64,000 nt of DNA from Heterocephalus glaber (GCF_000247695.1 NW_004624843.1:5424604-5488603); one strand, 5' to 3'; positions 34,410 to 48,587 are shown, counted from the stretch's first letter. The notes: generated by a model from the letters alone, not told the origin. Translations and numbers: made by a program.

Positions 34410-34879
34410 CCATGTATGTCCTTCAAAAGGTGAATTGCATGAAACTAAATTGCCATGAAGCATAAGATTAAGGAGGCTAATAGGTTAATAACTATTAATA
34501 GTTAAGTACTAATACTTATTAATATACTAATAGCTACACTAAAATATGGTAATTGCTGCACATATACACACATACACTCGTACAGTGGCTTTTATTGAAT
34601 GCTTTTTATGAGATGTTCACTCAGGTTAACTGTACTAAGAATTCTGATTTTTTTGGTAAATAATCTACTATTTTTGAAAGTAATGTAGATTTTAAAATTG
34701 CTCATAATTAATATTAATGTTCCTAGAATAGCAGCATAAGCTAATTTGTTGAGACACAACTGATATTTGATCAATTGTGAGATATCCTATAACATCAAAT
34801 TAAGAAAATTCAGTTACTGAAGATTCTGGAATGTCTTCTTCCTTTAAATTGGAGACAGTTTATATCATGTATTTGCCTC

Positions 34880-34925
34880 TGTGTGTGTGCATGTGTGTGC
34901 GTGTGTGCATTCATGTGCGCATGTG
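34880..34925. repeat. (TG)n imperfect microsatellite
   Basis: tgtgtgtgtg interrupted by ca and cg steps, followed by an old ID-like fragment (34926-34976, tgctggggatcaagcc). Confidence 0.85.
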
Positions 34926-37402
34926 ATGCTGGGGATCAAGCCAGTGCTTTGCCACTGGCCTGCGCTCCCTGCCCCTGCTTTTGCTTTCTATGGGTGGATC
35001 ACAAACTTCTGGGTAAGAATCATCATCCCTTATAGGGGAGATCAGTTCTTGTGATCATTTTGTGAAACAGTTCTGTGAGGTTGAAATTAAAGGACCATTA
35101 AAAGAATAAGTGATCCTTATGATATGAGCCAAGTGTTACATGGATTAGTACATTTTGGTGTGAAATACTTTGAACTAATGTAGAAATTTTGGTTAAAGAC
35201 TTTCTGGCAATTGTTAATACGAGCTTTTAACATACATAAATACTAGGGCTAGGGCCTTATGACTTTCAGTAGCTACTTTAGTTTGCTAGACCTGCTATGT
35301 TGTGTGTGTCAGTTTCCAGCAGTGCTTTACATTAGTTCCAGTTGGTCTTCCTGAGCATGTGTGTGAGGTCCCTGGTGGCCCAGCTGAAGTGAGTGCACAG
35401 CCTGGGAAGGGAGAGTTGTCACTCTGCAAAGCTGTAACTGCTCTCTTCTTCCCATTTGTTCTCCATTTTCCAGAAAGGACAGGTGGTCTCTGCAGAAAAC
35501 GTAATCTTTAATCTAGAAACTGAGATTCTTTGAAATAAGTGAAAGAATTATTAGCAGTGCACCCAAAGTTTTTAAAATCACATTTCGTAGTTGTAAAATA
35601 TTTATTAAATAGCATTAGTTTATCAACAGTTTTTCCCCCGAGTGTTTAGGGGAAGTCACATTTAGTTTTCAGACACCGCTTTTATGTGTGAGCAGTAAGT
35701 ACGACGTGAGGCTCATCTGACTTGAGTTGGGTATATGCAGCATCTACAGGGAGACTCCAATCCCAGGGCTTACACACTCACCTGTGCTTAACTGTTGAGG
35801 CTATGATCTGTGCGATATGGTGCACTTAGGAAAAAGCATACCATGGGACTCTTTGGTACTACTTTATTTTCTTGTTAATTTATCATAGAAATAAGAATTT
35901 CTGCTATCTTTATGTGTTTACAATAGTCTTGAATTGGAAAAAATCTGTTGGTCTGACTAGTAAAGAATGAAAGTCTTAAGATTTTTAAACAGCAGAAGTT
36001 CACAATAATTAGGTTCTCATGTTCTTGATAGCCTCCTATCGTCAGTCTTAGACCACTCCAAAATTCTTCGTTTTTTTCTTTTCCTTCTGGTTAAAGAGCA
36101 GAAAAATGTGACTTGCTGCTGTGCCCTGCTCTTCACAGTTGCTCGCCTTTACTCAGCTAGTATTCATTCCAAGAGATGATTCCTGCCTGGGTTGTCACCA
36201 GTGGGGAAGGTTAATCTTTCCCTTTTCCCACATAGGCCTGAATAAGGGAAATTTTACAAAAGAAGAGCAGCTACAAATCTGAAATGTGATACACTGAATT
36301 TTTTGGTTCTTGTTTTGCTTGAGGATAATTTTATTTTTTTAATTAAAAAGAAAATTATTCAAAGAAATGTCCTAAATTAAGCTGTATATAAGAGGAGATA
36401 GTCTTCATCTTAGCATGTATAAAATAAAAACTGAGGCAGAGAGAGCATAATTTCAAGGAGTATTAGACTTGGAAAGAAATAATAGAGATCATCTAGTCCA
36501 ACCTCCTACTGGTGAATAAACACTCATTTTGTGTTTATAGAAAAAACTATTTGATGTTGGAAACAGGAATTTCGGTTTGAAAATACTTTGTTGCATGATT
36601 ATTTTTTGCCTTATCTATGGGAGATTTTTCCTAGCTGATTTATATCTAACTAAACCTTTATATCTATAAAACTTAAATATATATTTGTATTTATGAATTA
36701 TTTAGACCTGTCATGGTTTTTTTGTCATTGAGTGGGTCATAGGAAGGAAGAGAACATGCTTGTGTTTTGATGTCATGTTCAGATGCTCTTAGGGTTATAT
36801 ATAACTCTATAATGTGTTGTTTTTCTTTTGAATTTTTGTTAGCTGTTAAAAATGAAGGAGGCAGTACTTACCCCAGTTTTGTAGTATAAAGAATCAAAGG
36901 AATGATCTTTGCTATCTTGAAAAAATAGCAATTGTAAAAGGATGTTCACTCAACATTGTGAAATCGTCTTCTACCCCAGGAGCTAGGTTTGGAACTAGAC
37001 TGTTGCTTCAATTTGCAGATGAAATGAGAGATTTATGCTTGATTTTCTTAGAGTTCCATGATGTTCAACTAATGTCCATTTTACCTTCATTTCTAGTGTC
37101 ATACTACATCCTTAGAAACTGACCAGCAGCATTTCTGTATAAATATATCTGTCAAGTTGAGTCTCACTGATCTCAGTAGGTAACCACAGACACAAATTTT
37201 GTAAGGTAGAATGTTTTGTTTTCAAAATGTGTATCATTAGTTCAGCCTTTTTTTTTTGTAGGCACAGACATGATTGCCACAATGTACTCAGAAGTAATCA
37301 GCATTGAGAAAAAAGAAAACATGAGATATAGCAAAGGAAAAGTAGCTGCATAACTGGCTGGGTATATTTACTACATTAAAAATAGGATGTCATTGATAAG
37401 TT

Positions 37403-38044
<642 letters not shown>

Positions 38045-38460
38045 TTAAGAATGAAAATTTGAAATATCAATACCTTTTCTGAGAAGAGTATCAAATAGTT
38101 AAACAATTCTTGGTGCTCTGCTTTCCAATAGTCAGGGATTCAACTCATTGTTTAATTTTGGGTAGTTTCCTTGGCTTGCAGAAGTTTTTAGAGTATACAT
38201 ACATTTCTGTTAAGAAACCATGATTTTAGTATGGTAAGCAAAATTGATATTGTTGCATGGAAATGTAAAACTTTATCCTCTACTACTGTATCTTACAAAG
38301 TCAAAGAATTGGACATATCCTGTATTCATCTCTCTGTTTAACAGAAAAAAGTAATAGAGAACAAATGCAGTTTAGTTACAACCGGATAACTTCAAGATGA
38401 AGTAGAGACTAGACTCGAGTAGAATGATTTGGGGTAGGAGGAGTTATCTCTCGAAGAAGT

Positions 38461-38541
38461 TTTTTTTTGTACTGGGGATTGAACTCGGGGCCTTGTGCTT
38501 GTGAGGCAGGCGGCAGCACCACTGAGCTAAATCCCTGGCCC
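38461..38541 (-). repeat. ID SINE in KCNJ13 intron
   Basis: Relative to KCNJ13 it lies in sense. Flanks cgaagaagtttt and tgaagaaggtttt. Confidence 0.93.
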
Positions 38542-38962
38542 TTTGAAGAAGGTTTTAACTTTGAAACTTATATAAAACTTTTTATTGGGGGAACTCTTAG
38601 ATGATTTCAGCACACATTTTAAGTACATCCTCCTGTGCCCTCTATATAGATGAAGGCTTCTTAGATGAAGGTTTCTTAATCACTAGGTGCAGCAGAGCCT
38701 GTTGGCAGGTTGAGCTTACTAGAGTTATGTTTTAAATGGCTTAAGAGTAATAAATACATACAGAGAAGACCAAATATATTGAAATTCAACTGAACATTTA
38801 AAAAAGTATAGTATTATGTGTACTTTACTGATGCATTAAATAATAAAATTTAGCCATGGGTTTAAATATGGTGATTCTGAAGTATTGTAGTTTAATGTGA
38901 AAATATCTGTGATTTCGATTTTTATCAAAGTTACTAGTAGTGCTGATGCTTACACACACTCC

Positions 38963-39028
38963 TCCGCTCCCTCCCTCCCTCCCTCCCGTCCTTCCCTCCT
39001 CTCCTTCCCTCCTTCCTTTCTTTTTCCT
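38963..39028. repeat. (TCCC)n-rich pyrimidine tract
   Basis: Repeated ccct/ttcc units on the + strand, in the KCNJ13 intron. Confidence 0.9.
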
Positions 39029-39033
39029 GTTTT

Positions 39034-39083
39034 GGCTGTACTGGAGATTCAACCTAGGATCTCTGCACTGAGCTACATCCCAG
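39034..39083 (-). repeat. ID-like fragment, old
   Basis: gtactggagattcaacctagg and gagctacatcccag remain; middle lost. Confidence 0.65.
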
Positions 39084-39089
39084 TTCTGT

Positions 39090-39212
39090 TTTTATTTTGA
39101 GACAGGATCTCATTAAGTTGCAGAGTTACCCGGACGGGGCTTGAATTTCCACCCCTTTTGCTTCAGCTTCCCACAGAGTTCTGGGATTATAGGCATGTGC
39201 CACCATGCCTAC
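39090..39212 (-). repeat. B1-like SINE, old
   Basis: ttgagacaggatctcattaagttgc, end ccaccatgcctacc. Confidence 0.8.
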
Positions 39213-39592
39213 CTTCTCCCCCCGCCCCCCACATTCATAATAGAAAGAAGTGTGTCAAATTCACTTAGGGGTTAGTACAAAAAGTTGTGAGATTTCCTCA
39301 TCTAAATTTACAGGTCCCTTAAATTTATCCAAGAAGTGACCCAGGATAAGAACTCTTATAGAAGTTAAGAATTTGTTTTAGGTTGGAGAGCTGATTGTTG
39401 GCACACTGGGACTTCATTCCAGATCACTGTTCATGTGGTATGGTAGTTCTCAGGTTATTATTGGCTAGTATGTTAAAGCCAGGTTTTCTTTTTTAAAAAT
39501 TGTATGTATGTCATATAAAAAGGGCATCAGCTCTACTTTATTAGAGGAAAGAGTCTTAGATGCTGCCAGGTGCATTTTTTGATTTTGCTTTT

Positions 39593-39674
39593 TTTTTTTC
39601 TGGTACCAGGGATCAAACTTAGGTCCATGTGCTTGTGAGGCAGGCCTGGCACCACTGAGCTAAATCCTCGGCCC
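39593..39674 (-). repeat. ID SINE
   Basis: Flanked by gattttgctttt and aattttgctttt. Confidence 0.93.
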
Positions 39675-39679
39675 AATTT

Positions 39680-39798
39680 TGCTTTTTTGAGATAGTGTTT
39701 GCTAAGTCACTAAGGTACCTAGGCTGGGCTTCAATGTGCCATCCTGTCTCAGTTTCCCAGAGTTCTGGGATAGGAGGTATGCACTACCACATTCAGCT
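39680..39798 (-). repeat. B1-like SINE, old
   Basis: gagatagtgtttgctaagtcac, single diverged arm, end ccacattcagct. Its tail was the target of the ID beside it. Confidence 0.7.
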
Positions 39799-40077
39799 AG
39801 CTACCAGTTGTATAAGCAACATTTCCTACTCTTTATAGCCATATCTCCAGTGTATTTTGGGTGTTCTCCAGCATATAATGTTGGCTGTGCTGCTGAGGGC
39901 TCACTGGTGTTGGGTAAAATGATCTCAGGAAAAATTCTAGCACAGTGAAGAAGGGCAAAAAAAAATCAAATTCCTCTATTAGGTAACACAACTGTCAAAA
40001 TATGCATTGAACATGTTTATTCAGTTATTTAACAAAATGATTAGCTTCTGTGAAAAACTTTGAGACCTTTTGTCAAT

Positions 40078-40155
40078 TTTTTTTTGGTATCGGGGATTGA
40101 ACTCGGGACCTTGCGCTTTCGAGGCAGGCGGCAGAACCACCAAGCTAAATCCCCG
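40078..40155 (-). repeat. ID SINE downstream of KCNJ13 exon 2
   Basis: ggtatcggggattgaactcggg through ccaagctaaatccccg; 5' end slightly truncated. Confidence 0.92.
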
Positions 40156-40336
40156 TCTGTCAGTTTCTTTTTGGCATAGGATGTTCCTGCAAGTTCGTGT
40201 CATAATGGCCCTCTTTTCTCTTAAGTAGATCCAGTAGGTAAACTTTTAAGTATGTCACATTCCTTATACATTTCTGTTGTTTGGCCCTAGACCATTTCTT
40301 CTTTAGGTATTACTTGCTAATAATACAAATAAATTA

Positions 40337-40942
<606 letters not shown>

Positions 40943-41283
40943 TCATGAATTCTAAATCTCCTTTTTGCTTCCTTGAGAATGTTTCTCTGACTACAACTTG
41001 AGCAGGTTTTCAATTTGTTTATATAAGGGCACACTTACTGACCAAGTCATATTCATTTGCTAGCTAATCATGTGTTACCTTAGGATGTCTATTGTCATTT
41101 CCTTGAATGAGTATTAAGATGTCGATACTTTTAACATTTTCACAGTATGTTTTAGAATTCTTGAGGTTGAGGTTTATAATTTCTTCCTCTTTAATGATCC
41201 TGTATCATCTCTGTACAAGTCCAGGCATCAAGTATTTATTGATCTGATCAACTATTATGTATAAATAACAATCCCCTTCCCGC

Positions 41284-41380
41284 CTTTTGAGACAGGGTCT
41301 TGCTGTGTAGTTCAGGCTGGCCTCAAGCTAGCAGTGATGGTCCTGCCTCAGACTCAGGTGTGCGCCATTATACCCAGCAC
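41284..41380 (-). repeat. B1 SINE, internally shortened
   Basis: gagacagggtcttgctgtg, single arm, missing the ctgggattacagg part. Confidence 0.85.
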
Positions 41381-41815
41381 AGATTTTCATAATTAATTTA
41401 TAATTGTGATAATTCCTAATGGAAAGGAAGTATATAAATATTCTCAGCTTATACATATTCTTCTGTGTAAATACATAGAAGTCCCTTGGAAATTAGTATT
41501 AAAGTGTCCACAAATCTTTTGAAGCTAGAGTTAGTACTAGGGTAAGACATGTTTGTGCAAAGCTTCTGGAGATCTACAGTTCTAATGCATGGTTTATAAT
41601 TATGAGTTTTGTAATTAAACTTTGTTTTGTCATTTTATGGACATATTTATGGATTCTTTCTGCCCTGGCTGATGGATTGCTATATTTTTTTAATATTCTA
41701 GCTTCTAACTACATTGTGGAATGGAGAGAGAATTATTTTCTTGGAAAAATAAGAAATTCCAGGTCGACATGTCTAGAAAATACTCCCATCTCCCATCCTA
41801 GGGAACAAGCCCAGG

Positions 41816-42280
41816 GCTCTAGACACTTGTAGAGCGAGGTAGTTTCCTGGCTTTGCTGGATCCTTCTTTGTGGCAACTTCAGGGCTTTGGAGACTAACTG
41901 CCTTCCTGTGTTACTAGGATTGGACATTGGTCAGCTGTGTATATACAGGTTTCTCCTTTGTCCTGAAGCTAATTTAACATTTGTTCGTGATACCAGAGAC
42001 CTTTGAGCCTACAGATTGTTCACTTTATGACAATGTTTGTTCACTTTATTTTGATTGATTATCTCAGCTTCGTATTATAGACTTTAAAACATTTTAGAGT
42101 GTTAATTTTATAACTTAATACTCCAGCAAATTGTTGTAATCATTTTATTTATATGTTGTTTTCTTAGCATGGCTCTTCCTTCCCTTCATGCCTCCTGTCT
42201 GTCTTTCTGTTTTGTGCTAAGGATTGAACCCAGGTCCTCACACATGCCAGGCAAGTGCTCTACACTGAGCCACACCCAAG
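41816..42280 (+). repeat. Intronic duplication, copy A
   Basis: About 460 bp from ggctctagacac through ctgagccacaccc. It aligns collinearly with copy B (42797-43245), sharing gttactaggattgg, cagctgtgtatatacag, ctaatttaacattt and aactttaaaacattttagag. It ends in an old ID-like SINE at 42212-42277. Confidence 0.75.
42212..42277 (-). repeat. ID-like SINE, old (duplication copy A)
   Basis: gctaaggattgaacccagg through gagccacaccc. Confidence 0.8.
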
Positions 42281-42694
42281 TAGTCCTATCCTTGAGAGCA
42301 AGTAAACCAGAAGAAAAAGCTGCAAAAGTTTAATGATGAACATAGTCATTAAGGGATCAGATGGCAGCTTTAAAAAAGGTAACTAATCTACTGTAAACAT
42401 TTTCACCACTGGCTGTGCTTTTCAGTGTGGTGAATAGAAATCTCATGTGTTTCCTTGTTATCATCCTTGCATATAACAGTTGTCTAAGACTTTGGTCTTA
42501 GAGTCTACCAGGAACAGATCAGGAAATGTGGTCTTGCTTCCCTTGAGTGTCCTCTCTTACTTACTGTAGTTCATAGTTCTAGGAGTTTGTATTTGACTCT
42601 TCTCCTTGCTTCTTTCTTCAGAAGTAGATACCTTTGGGAGTGTTGCTTGGTCCCTTCCTGCCTTTTGAATATTGTTTAAGAAGGGCTCTAGAGG

Positions 42695-42778
42695 GCCAGG
42701 GATTTAGCTCAGTGGTGCTGCTGCCTGCCTTGCAAGTGCAAGGTCCCGAGTTCGATCTCAAGTACCAAAAAAACCCAA
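42695..42778 (+). repeat. ID SINE between the duplicated blocks
   Basis: ggccagggatttagctcag through ctcaagtacc; flanked by aagggctctaga on both sides; tail continues as caacaacaaca. Confidence 0.93.
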
Positions 42779-42796
42779 AACAACAACAACAAAAAG

Positions 42797-43245
42797 GGCT
42801 CTAGAACATACATGGAGCGAGGTGGTTTCCTGGCTTCACTAGATTCTTCTTTCTAGGGACTTTGGGGCTTTGGACACTGCCTTTTTTTGTGTTACTAGGA
42901 TTGGTCCTTGGCCAGCTGTGTATATACAGCTTTTTTGTCCTGAGGCTAATTTAACATTTATTGGTGATATTAAAGATTGTCAAGCTATGGATTGTTCACT
43001 TTATGTCAGTGATTATTCACTTTATTTAGTCATCTCAGCTTCATATTACAAACTTTAAAACATTTTAGAGTATTAATGTTTTATAATTTGTTACCCTAGC
43101 AAATTATTATAATCATTTTATTTAGTGTATTTTTTTTCCACTCTCCCTTTTTCCCTTCTTTCCTGTCTGTCTTTCTGTCTTTCGCTAAGCATTGAACCCA
43201 GGGCCTCCTACATGCTAGGCAAGCACTGTACACTGAGGCACACCC
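42797..43245 (+). repeat. Intronic duplication, copy B
   Basis: Related copy of 41816-42280, roughly 80% similar by eye. It starts right after the target-site duplication of a younger ID SINE (ggctctaga) and ends with an ID-like SINE (43180-43252) equivalent to that in copy A. Confidence 0.75.
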
Positions 43246-43252
43246 CCAGCCC
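43180..43252 (-). repeat. ID-like SINE, old (duplication copy B)
   Basis: gctaagcattgaacccaggg through cacacccccagccc. Confidence 0.8.
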
Positions 43253-43744
43253 ATATTCAGTGATCTTTATTTTGCTAGATTCTTTAAATGTTTTAGGAGA
43301 CCAGATCTCTGTCCTTTTAGAAATAACAACAATAGTAACAAGAAAATCTCATAGGGACTACGCTTTTATACTGTTATCTCTAATTCTTTGGGGTCTCAGC
43401 AAGATAGATGTTATCATTCTAGTTTTCAAATGAGGTCGCTGATGCTTAGACAGATAAAATAATTTTTTCAGATAAACTAATTTATACAAAGATAAATGAG
43501 GCCTTTGAATTATGCATTCCAGGCTAACGGTGAAGCCAATTTTTTTTTTATTACAAGAAATTATTTAGAGAGTTTGAAATAAAAATCTTTCCCAAGATAA
43601 CTGGTATTGTATTCTAAAGTTAGTCTTCGATAGCCAGATTTTTAGCATCTTAGTAGGTGGTGTTCTTGCTCTTGTAACTTAAATGACTAACTTAAATTGT
43701 TAATTTTAGACCTGATTCTTATGACAGTAATGATTAATCATATT

Positions 43745-43990
43745 AGCTAATATGTATCACTTATTTTGTGCCAGGAATCACATCAAGTTCATAAGCATTA
43801 ACTCATGTGAAGCCAGTAAGCATTGCCTGACATGAAGTAAACTCTCACTAAACTTAATTTCTTTACTGTTCTGAATAACATTTTCTAAGTTTCATAGTAA
43901 TAAGTACCGCTAATATTCCTATTTTACAGTTTATGAAACTGAAGCACAGTGAGTTTCATAAGATCGCGAAGATAGTACCTCTGGATATTA
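43745..43990 (+). repeat. MIR-like ancient SINE
   Basis: attttgtgccaggaatcac, later attttacagtttatgaaactg and agcacagtgag follow the MIR order. A degraded ID lies just after it (44013-44060). Confidence 0.6.
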
Positions 43991-44012
43991 ATCCCATTAA
44001 TCTTGGGTTTTT

Positions 44013-44060
44013 TTGGAACCGGAAATCGAACTCAGGTTCTGGCGTGGCAGGCGGTGGAAT
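44013..44060 (-). repeat. ID SINE, partial
   Basis: ggaaccggaaatcgaactcagg to ggcaggcggtggaa; the A-box side is missing. Confidence 0.8.
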
Positions 44061-45349
44061 AATCCTGTATACTTTTGAGTCTGGAGTCAGTACTATGTTG
44101 TCTCCAAAACACATTTGAGCCTGATTAGCCTTTGTGATTAGTTTTGTTCAAGAATCATTACAGGATATTTGTTCTTCAGGAATGCTTATTAGGTTCAGAG
44201 CTACAATTTTTAGGTAAAGAGATTTTCAGTTAAAGAAGACTTCTTTCAAGACTGCGAAATTAGTACAATCAATTATCAGTCTAGTTGTATTCTGCAGACC
44301 AGTGAAAACAATTTAGAGAGAATTCTTATGTAGCATGTCAATGATAGGTTTTGCAAAGTAAGATAATTATAAAAATATACTCAGCACAGTTTTAAAAAAG
44401 AAAGATTGTGCCACTTGAAGAGGAAGGGCATAACAGTGAAAGGATAGTTGGTTCCTTTCACAAAGTGTGTAAACAATTTTGTTGTCCTTTGTTTCTTGTT
44501 CCTACTTATGTGAAAGTGGCTCTCTTGAGCTGCACATTGGTTCTTGTTCTGCTTTTGGAACCACTGTCCAAGAGGAAAACACTACTAAGTGCTCAGTGTT
44601 TGGCAAAAGCTTGAGGAAGAAAAAAGCTCCATGATTCTTTGTGATTTCAACCTCCTTTATTATGAATGTTCTAAAATGGAGAGAGAGGCTTTCTGTGTAC
44701 TATAACTTACAAAAATACTTTTTTTTTTTTTTTTACAAAAATAGTCTTAATTTAGGCTTTTTTGAGATTGTTCCCAACAATTTTTGAAGCAAGTTTACTC
44801 TAGGATCTTGAAAATTTCTTTCTCTTTTTCTTTTCTTTCCTTTTTCTTTTATTAGTGACTAAATAACATGGACAAGCCCATGCACAAGGAAGTCTAAAGG
44901 CCAGTATCAAAACAGTGAAGCCATATCTTTTTTTTTAAAACATGAAACTTTAAAAAAAAAACAACAAAAAATAAACCACGAAACTTTGTTGGATCTGATT
45001 TGGATTGTGCTGGCAAATGGTTGAAAGAAGTGAATTGGGTCCCCACTTAGCAAATTAACTATGAATAATTATTTGAATTCATGAAGTCATTGTAGTATGG
45101 TAGAAAGAACACAGGATGGGAGATATAGCCACCAGGCTCTGTCTCTGTTGATTATTGGGCAAGCCACCTGGTCTCCTTTGCCAGGTGTCCTTAGATTGAA
45201 ACAAAGAAAGAGGGAAAAGAGGGAATTAGATAACATGATACCTTAAAGCTCTATGAATTTGTAAGCTTATGTCCAGTTCCTTCAAATGATAGGTTTTCTA
45301 TAGGATTTCATTCCTTTTGTGTCTTATATGATTTTGTATCTGCTTGTAT

Positions 45350-45436
45350 GGTTTTTTTTTTTTGGTACTGGGGGTCGAACTCGGGTCCTTCGGCTTGTGA
45401 GTCAGGTGGCGGAACCACTGAGCTAAATCCCCGGCC
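45350..45436 (-). repeat. ID SINE
   Basis: ggtactgggggtcgaactcggg through ctaaatccccggcc. Confidence 0.94.
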
Positions 45437-46538
45437 AGTATTTTTTTTAAAAAATTACACTATAGTTGCTGGATGTATAGGATTTTTACCATCAAATTCA
45501 AAAGTATCTAGTGGGCAGACATATGTATACTGTTTCTAAGTCATTTTTATGTCTCCACAGGCACATGAGTGCTTTTTAAAATGTATTTGCCTTGGTTTGT
45601 ATTGATTGTTTATATGATTCTCAAGTGATCCATTTAGAAAGTAGAATAGAAAATTAGGAAAGTTTGCTCTGTATTTCTGTGTGTGGACTATAAAGTATTT
45701 GCCCATTTATAAGTTGTTTAGGGGAAAAAGTAGTGCATATTTAAAGGATAGTTGGTGCTTACAGTACATATTATAAAAGTCGTAGTTTGATAACTTCATT
45801 GGTTATCAAAATAATGGTTTCATTTTCCTTATTAGGTTGTAGCCTTTAAAATTATTTCTTTTCTATTGCCATATTTAAAAGTAGTACTATAGTCATATTA
45901 AACAGTTAATGTATAAGGTATACTTACAAATGTTAAATGAATACAGTATATTTTCATGTCTGATATACACACTTTAAGACTATCTTGAGAGTCTAGTAAT
46001 CGTCTCTCCTGCCCTCTGTAATTAGGGCAAACAGTGTGAATTCTAACCCTATTATATAACTCAGAGATTCTTTCATATTTTATTTGCAGAAGCATCTACT
46101 AATTTTAATAATATTCCTTACTTTAAAAGAAATTTAAAATAAGTATACTCATTAGTTTTCTCAAAACAAAAATGAAAAATTTTTTTTGCATTTATTTCCG
46201 TGTACTCATTTTGTCTTTCTTTAATCTTTTCCAAAGAAATACTGTTTCTTAAAGCCACTGCATTTTATCTAGGGCCTTTCTCCTTTACTCATACATTATA
46301 ATGAGAGTCTTTATACATTTAACAAAGTAATTAAGAGGAAGGCTTCCAGTTATGCTTTCAGTGGAGCTAGTCTCATTTTAAAATTTAAGGGGGGGAAAAA
46401 AAAAAGACCCTTCATGTATGACCCTATAGGTAATGTCTGTTTTTAAAATCTATTGGAAGTAATCTAGCTCTGTTTCCATTTGCCAGTCAGTTTCTTTCCC
46501 AAGAAGAAATAAAAATGAATGTTATTTGATGTACTCAC

Positions 46539-46660
46539 CACTTCCTTTGCAGTGGTCAGCCTATCTGCCAAAGTAGGTCTTAGGAGGTGTGCAGAGCCTG
46601 TGTTTCTGATCAGGTGCTTTTAACCCACAGGTCTAGTGTGTAGTTTCTCTTCTTGGACTG
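46539..46660 (-). other. KCNJ13: Candidate non-coding first exon of KCNJ13
   Basis: On the - strand the sequence GGAAGTG is followed by gtgagtac, a near-perfect donor, at 46538. About 120 nt upstream of it sits a TATA-like box. No long open frame is present, consistent with a 5'UTR exon, and KCNJ13 exon 2 begins with a good acceptor only 16 nt before its ATG, so an upstream untranslated exon is required. The distance to exon 2 would be about 5.6 kb. The 5' edge is a guess from TATA spacing. Another donor elsewhere in the intron could be the real one. Confidence 0.5.
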
Positions 46661-46775
46661 GCTGTACAGCTTACATTCCTGTGTTTATAATGTTGTGGGG
46701 GCTGGTTTCAGCTGAAGCTGATGTGATTGGTCACTTAGTCTGCAGGGGGGCCAATTAGCTCTGATCATGTGGAAA
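46661..46775 (-). promoter_or_regulatory. Candidate KCNJ13 promoter
   Basis: Read on the - strand, the region holds an E-box/M-box type CACATGA (46765-46771), two CCAAT boxes in opposite orientations (46726-46730 and 46751-46755) and an ATTATAAAC TATA-like box (about 46684-46692), in that order toward the candidate exon. No recognisable SINE lies between about 45437 and 48493. TCATGTG is the motif preferred by MITF, a regulator of pigment-epithelium genes, which suits the tissue in which Kir7.1 is expressed. All of this is motif reading; no transcription start is shown by the sequence itself. Confidence 0.4.
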
Positions 46776-48493
46776 AGAATGCTGGTTTGTTAGGAGGTCT
46801 TTCCTTACCCAACACAAACCTTAACAACTCTGGAGAAAGCCTCCAGAACTGACTTGGAGAAGGGGTGCATTTTTTCCCTCTAATCAGGACCGGTTTTTAG
46901 TAAGTTTGCATAATCTTACTTAAGAGTTTATTTGCAAGTTCAAAGGGATAAAGTTCCCTGCAAGATTTCCTTTCAGTCGTCTTTCCTTATATAGCATGTT
47001 GAAGTGTGAGATATCTCCTTCACTAATCTTTTTTTCCACCATTTCTTTGGGGAAGATTTATTTGGATAAGGATGTTTAGGCATAAATTAATGAATCGATT
47101 TTCCTAGTTTTCTTTTCCTGTCCCATCTTGTAAGAATGACTATCATTAGTTCTAGAACCAGTAATCTAGGTACTTGAGTTACCTGAATTTTCTTTTTTAA
47201 TTGCAAAGAAACAGACTTTCTAAAAAGGCTGTGTTAAGAGGCTTTGACTAGGAATAAAATTGTTACCTTGTATTTACTTATCTTTAAATAGCACAACTGT
47301 GTGAAAGACCTGAAGTTGTTGTGTAAAAATTGATTTAGTGATAGGGGACGTTTTACTGATAAGTGTAATGAAGTAGGGTAAAACATAGTGTTCAGGGAAC
47401 ATAAATTTAACTCAACATTAACGTAGTGTTTAGCTGGGAAATGTCTGTGATCTAGCTTGTAGCAACCTTGAAATGAGCTGAGATATGGCTTTGTAAAATA
47501 CCTTAGTGAGCAGCACTTTTCTTGTCCGTTAGCTGCTAATTTTAAAACTTTGATCAAATGTCACATGTAAGAGGATCGAGAAACAAAGACTGATTGTTCG
47601 AAAAGTAAAATCATGGAAGGCCTGCTGGGAAAATTATTAATGTAGACCAATATAATGCTACTTAGAAAGGAAAATCCGCCTTTGTAGATTCCTCTCCTCC
47701 CCACAATTTAAAAAATATATTAATTCTTTTATTATTACCAAACATTTCAGTACAAGTTGAGACACAACATTGGAAATTTTGACCTTTGGAACTAGGGAAG
47801 GTAATGGCAGCAAGGGAGGGACTTGTGTGAGATTCATTCCCTGCATGTGTTAGTAGGAACTGTACTTTATATCACTTCACAGCCAGTTGATTGCCAGGAA
47901 AAAATCAAATAACAAAAATACTAGAGCAGGTGTAGTATAATACTGTCTTCCAGAAAACAGCAGCATTTGAGCATATCTGTCATGTATCTTAAGTAGTTGT
48001 TATAGTAAGCAAGATAGCAAAGGGTTTTACTCATCCCAGAATCCTCTTTCAAATGTACTCCATTTCAGAGTATATTGAGACAAAAATGATTCAGCAAAAA
48101 TGGTTCTCAGTGAAACTGGAAAGAAATGTCTTAAGTGCAGTCGTTTTCTGACTGCTGAATTTTTCCAATTTTAAGGTCTGCTATTGTGGACAGCTCTGGA
48201 GTGCCCACTTGGGGCAGAGGACTCCCAAGACAGCAGCCTGAGCATTTACATTTATTTCTGGTTGAGGCTGTCAGGTTAACTAGGATGAAATTGATAGTGT
48301 CACAGATAATAAGCCATCTTCACCCAAAAACACATGGGCCCACCCATCAGAACAGAATTTGTGATTTCTGTTTTTAGGCCTTTCACAGTAAGGTAATTGG
48401 AGATGCCTCTAAAGTATCTCTTTGATGAGAGAAGATAGTTGCTAGGTACATTTTTATTGATAAATTTGTTTTTTATTTAAAATTATAATGATT

Positions 48494-48587
48494 GGGCCGG
48501 GGATTTAGCTGAGTGGTTTCGCCACCTGCTGCGCAAGCGCAAGGACCCAAGTTTGATTCCCCAGTACCAAAAAATAAATAAATAAAT
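48494..48587 (+). repeat. ID SINE with (AAAT)n tail
   Basis: Exact 15-bp target duplication aaaattataatgatt at 48479-48493 and 48588-48602. Confidence 0.95.

Noticed and set aside
36480..36530. agatcatctagtccaacc, a motif seen in old mammalian repeats
   Set aside because: Too short to assign to a family by eye.
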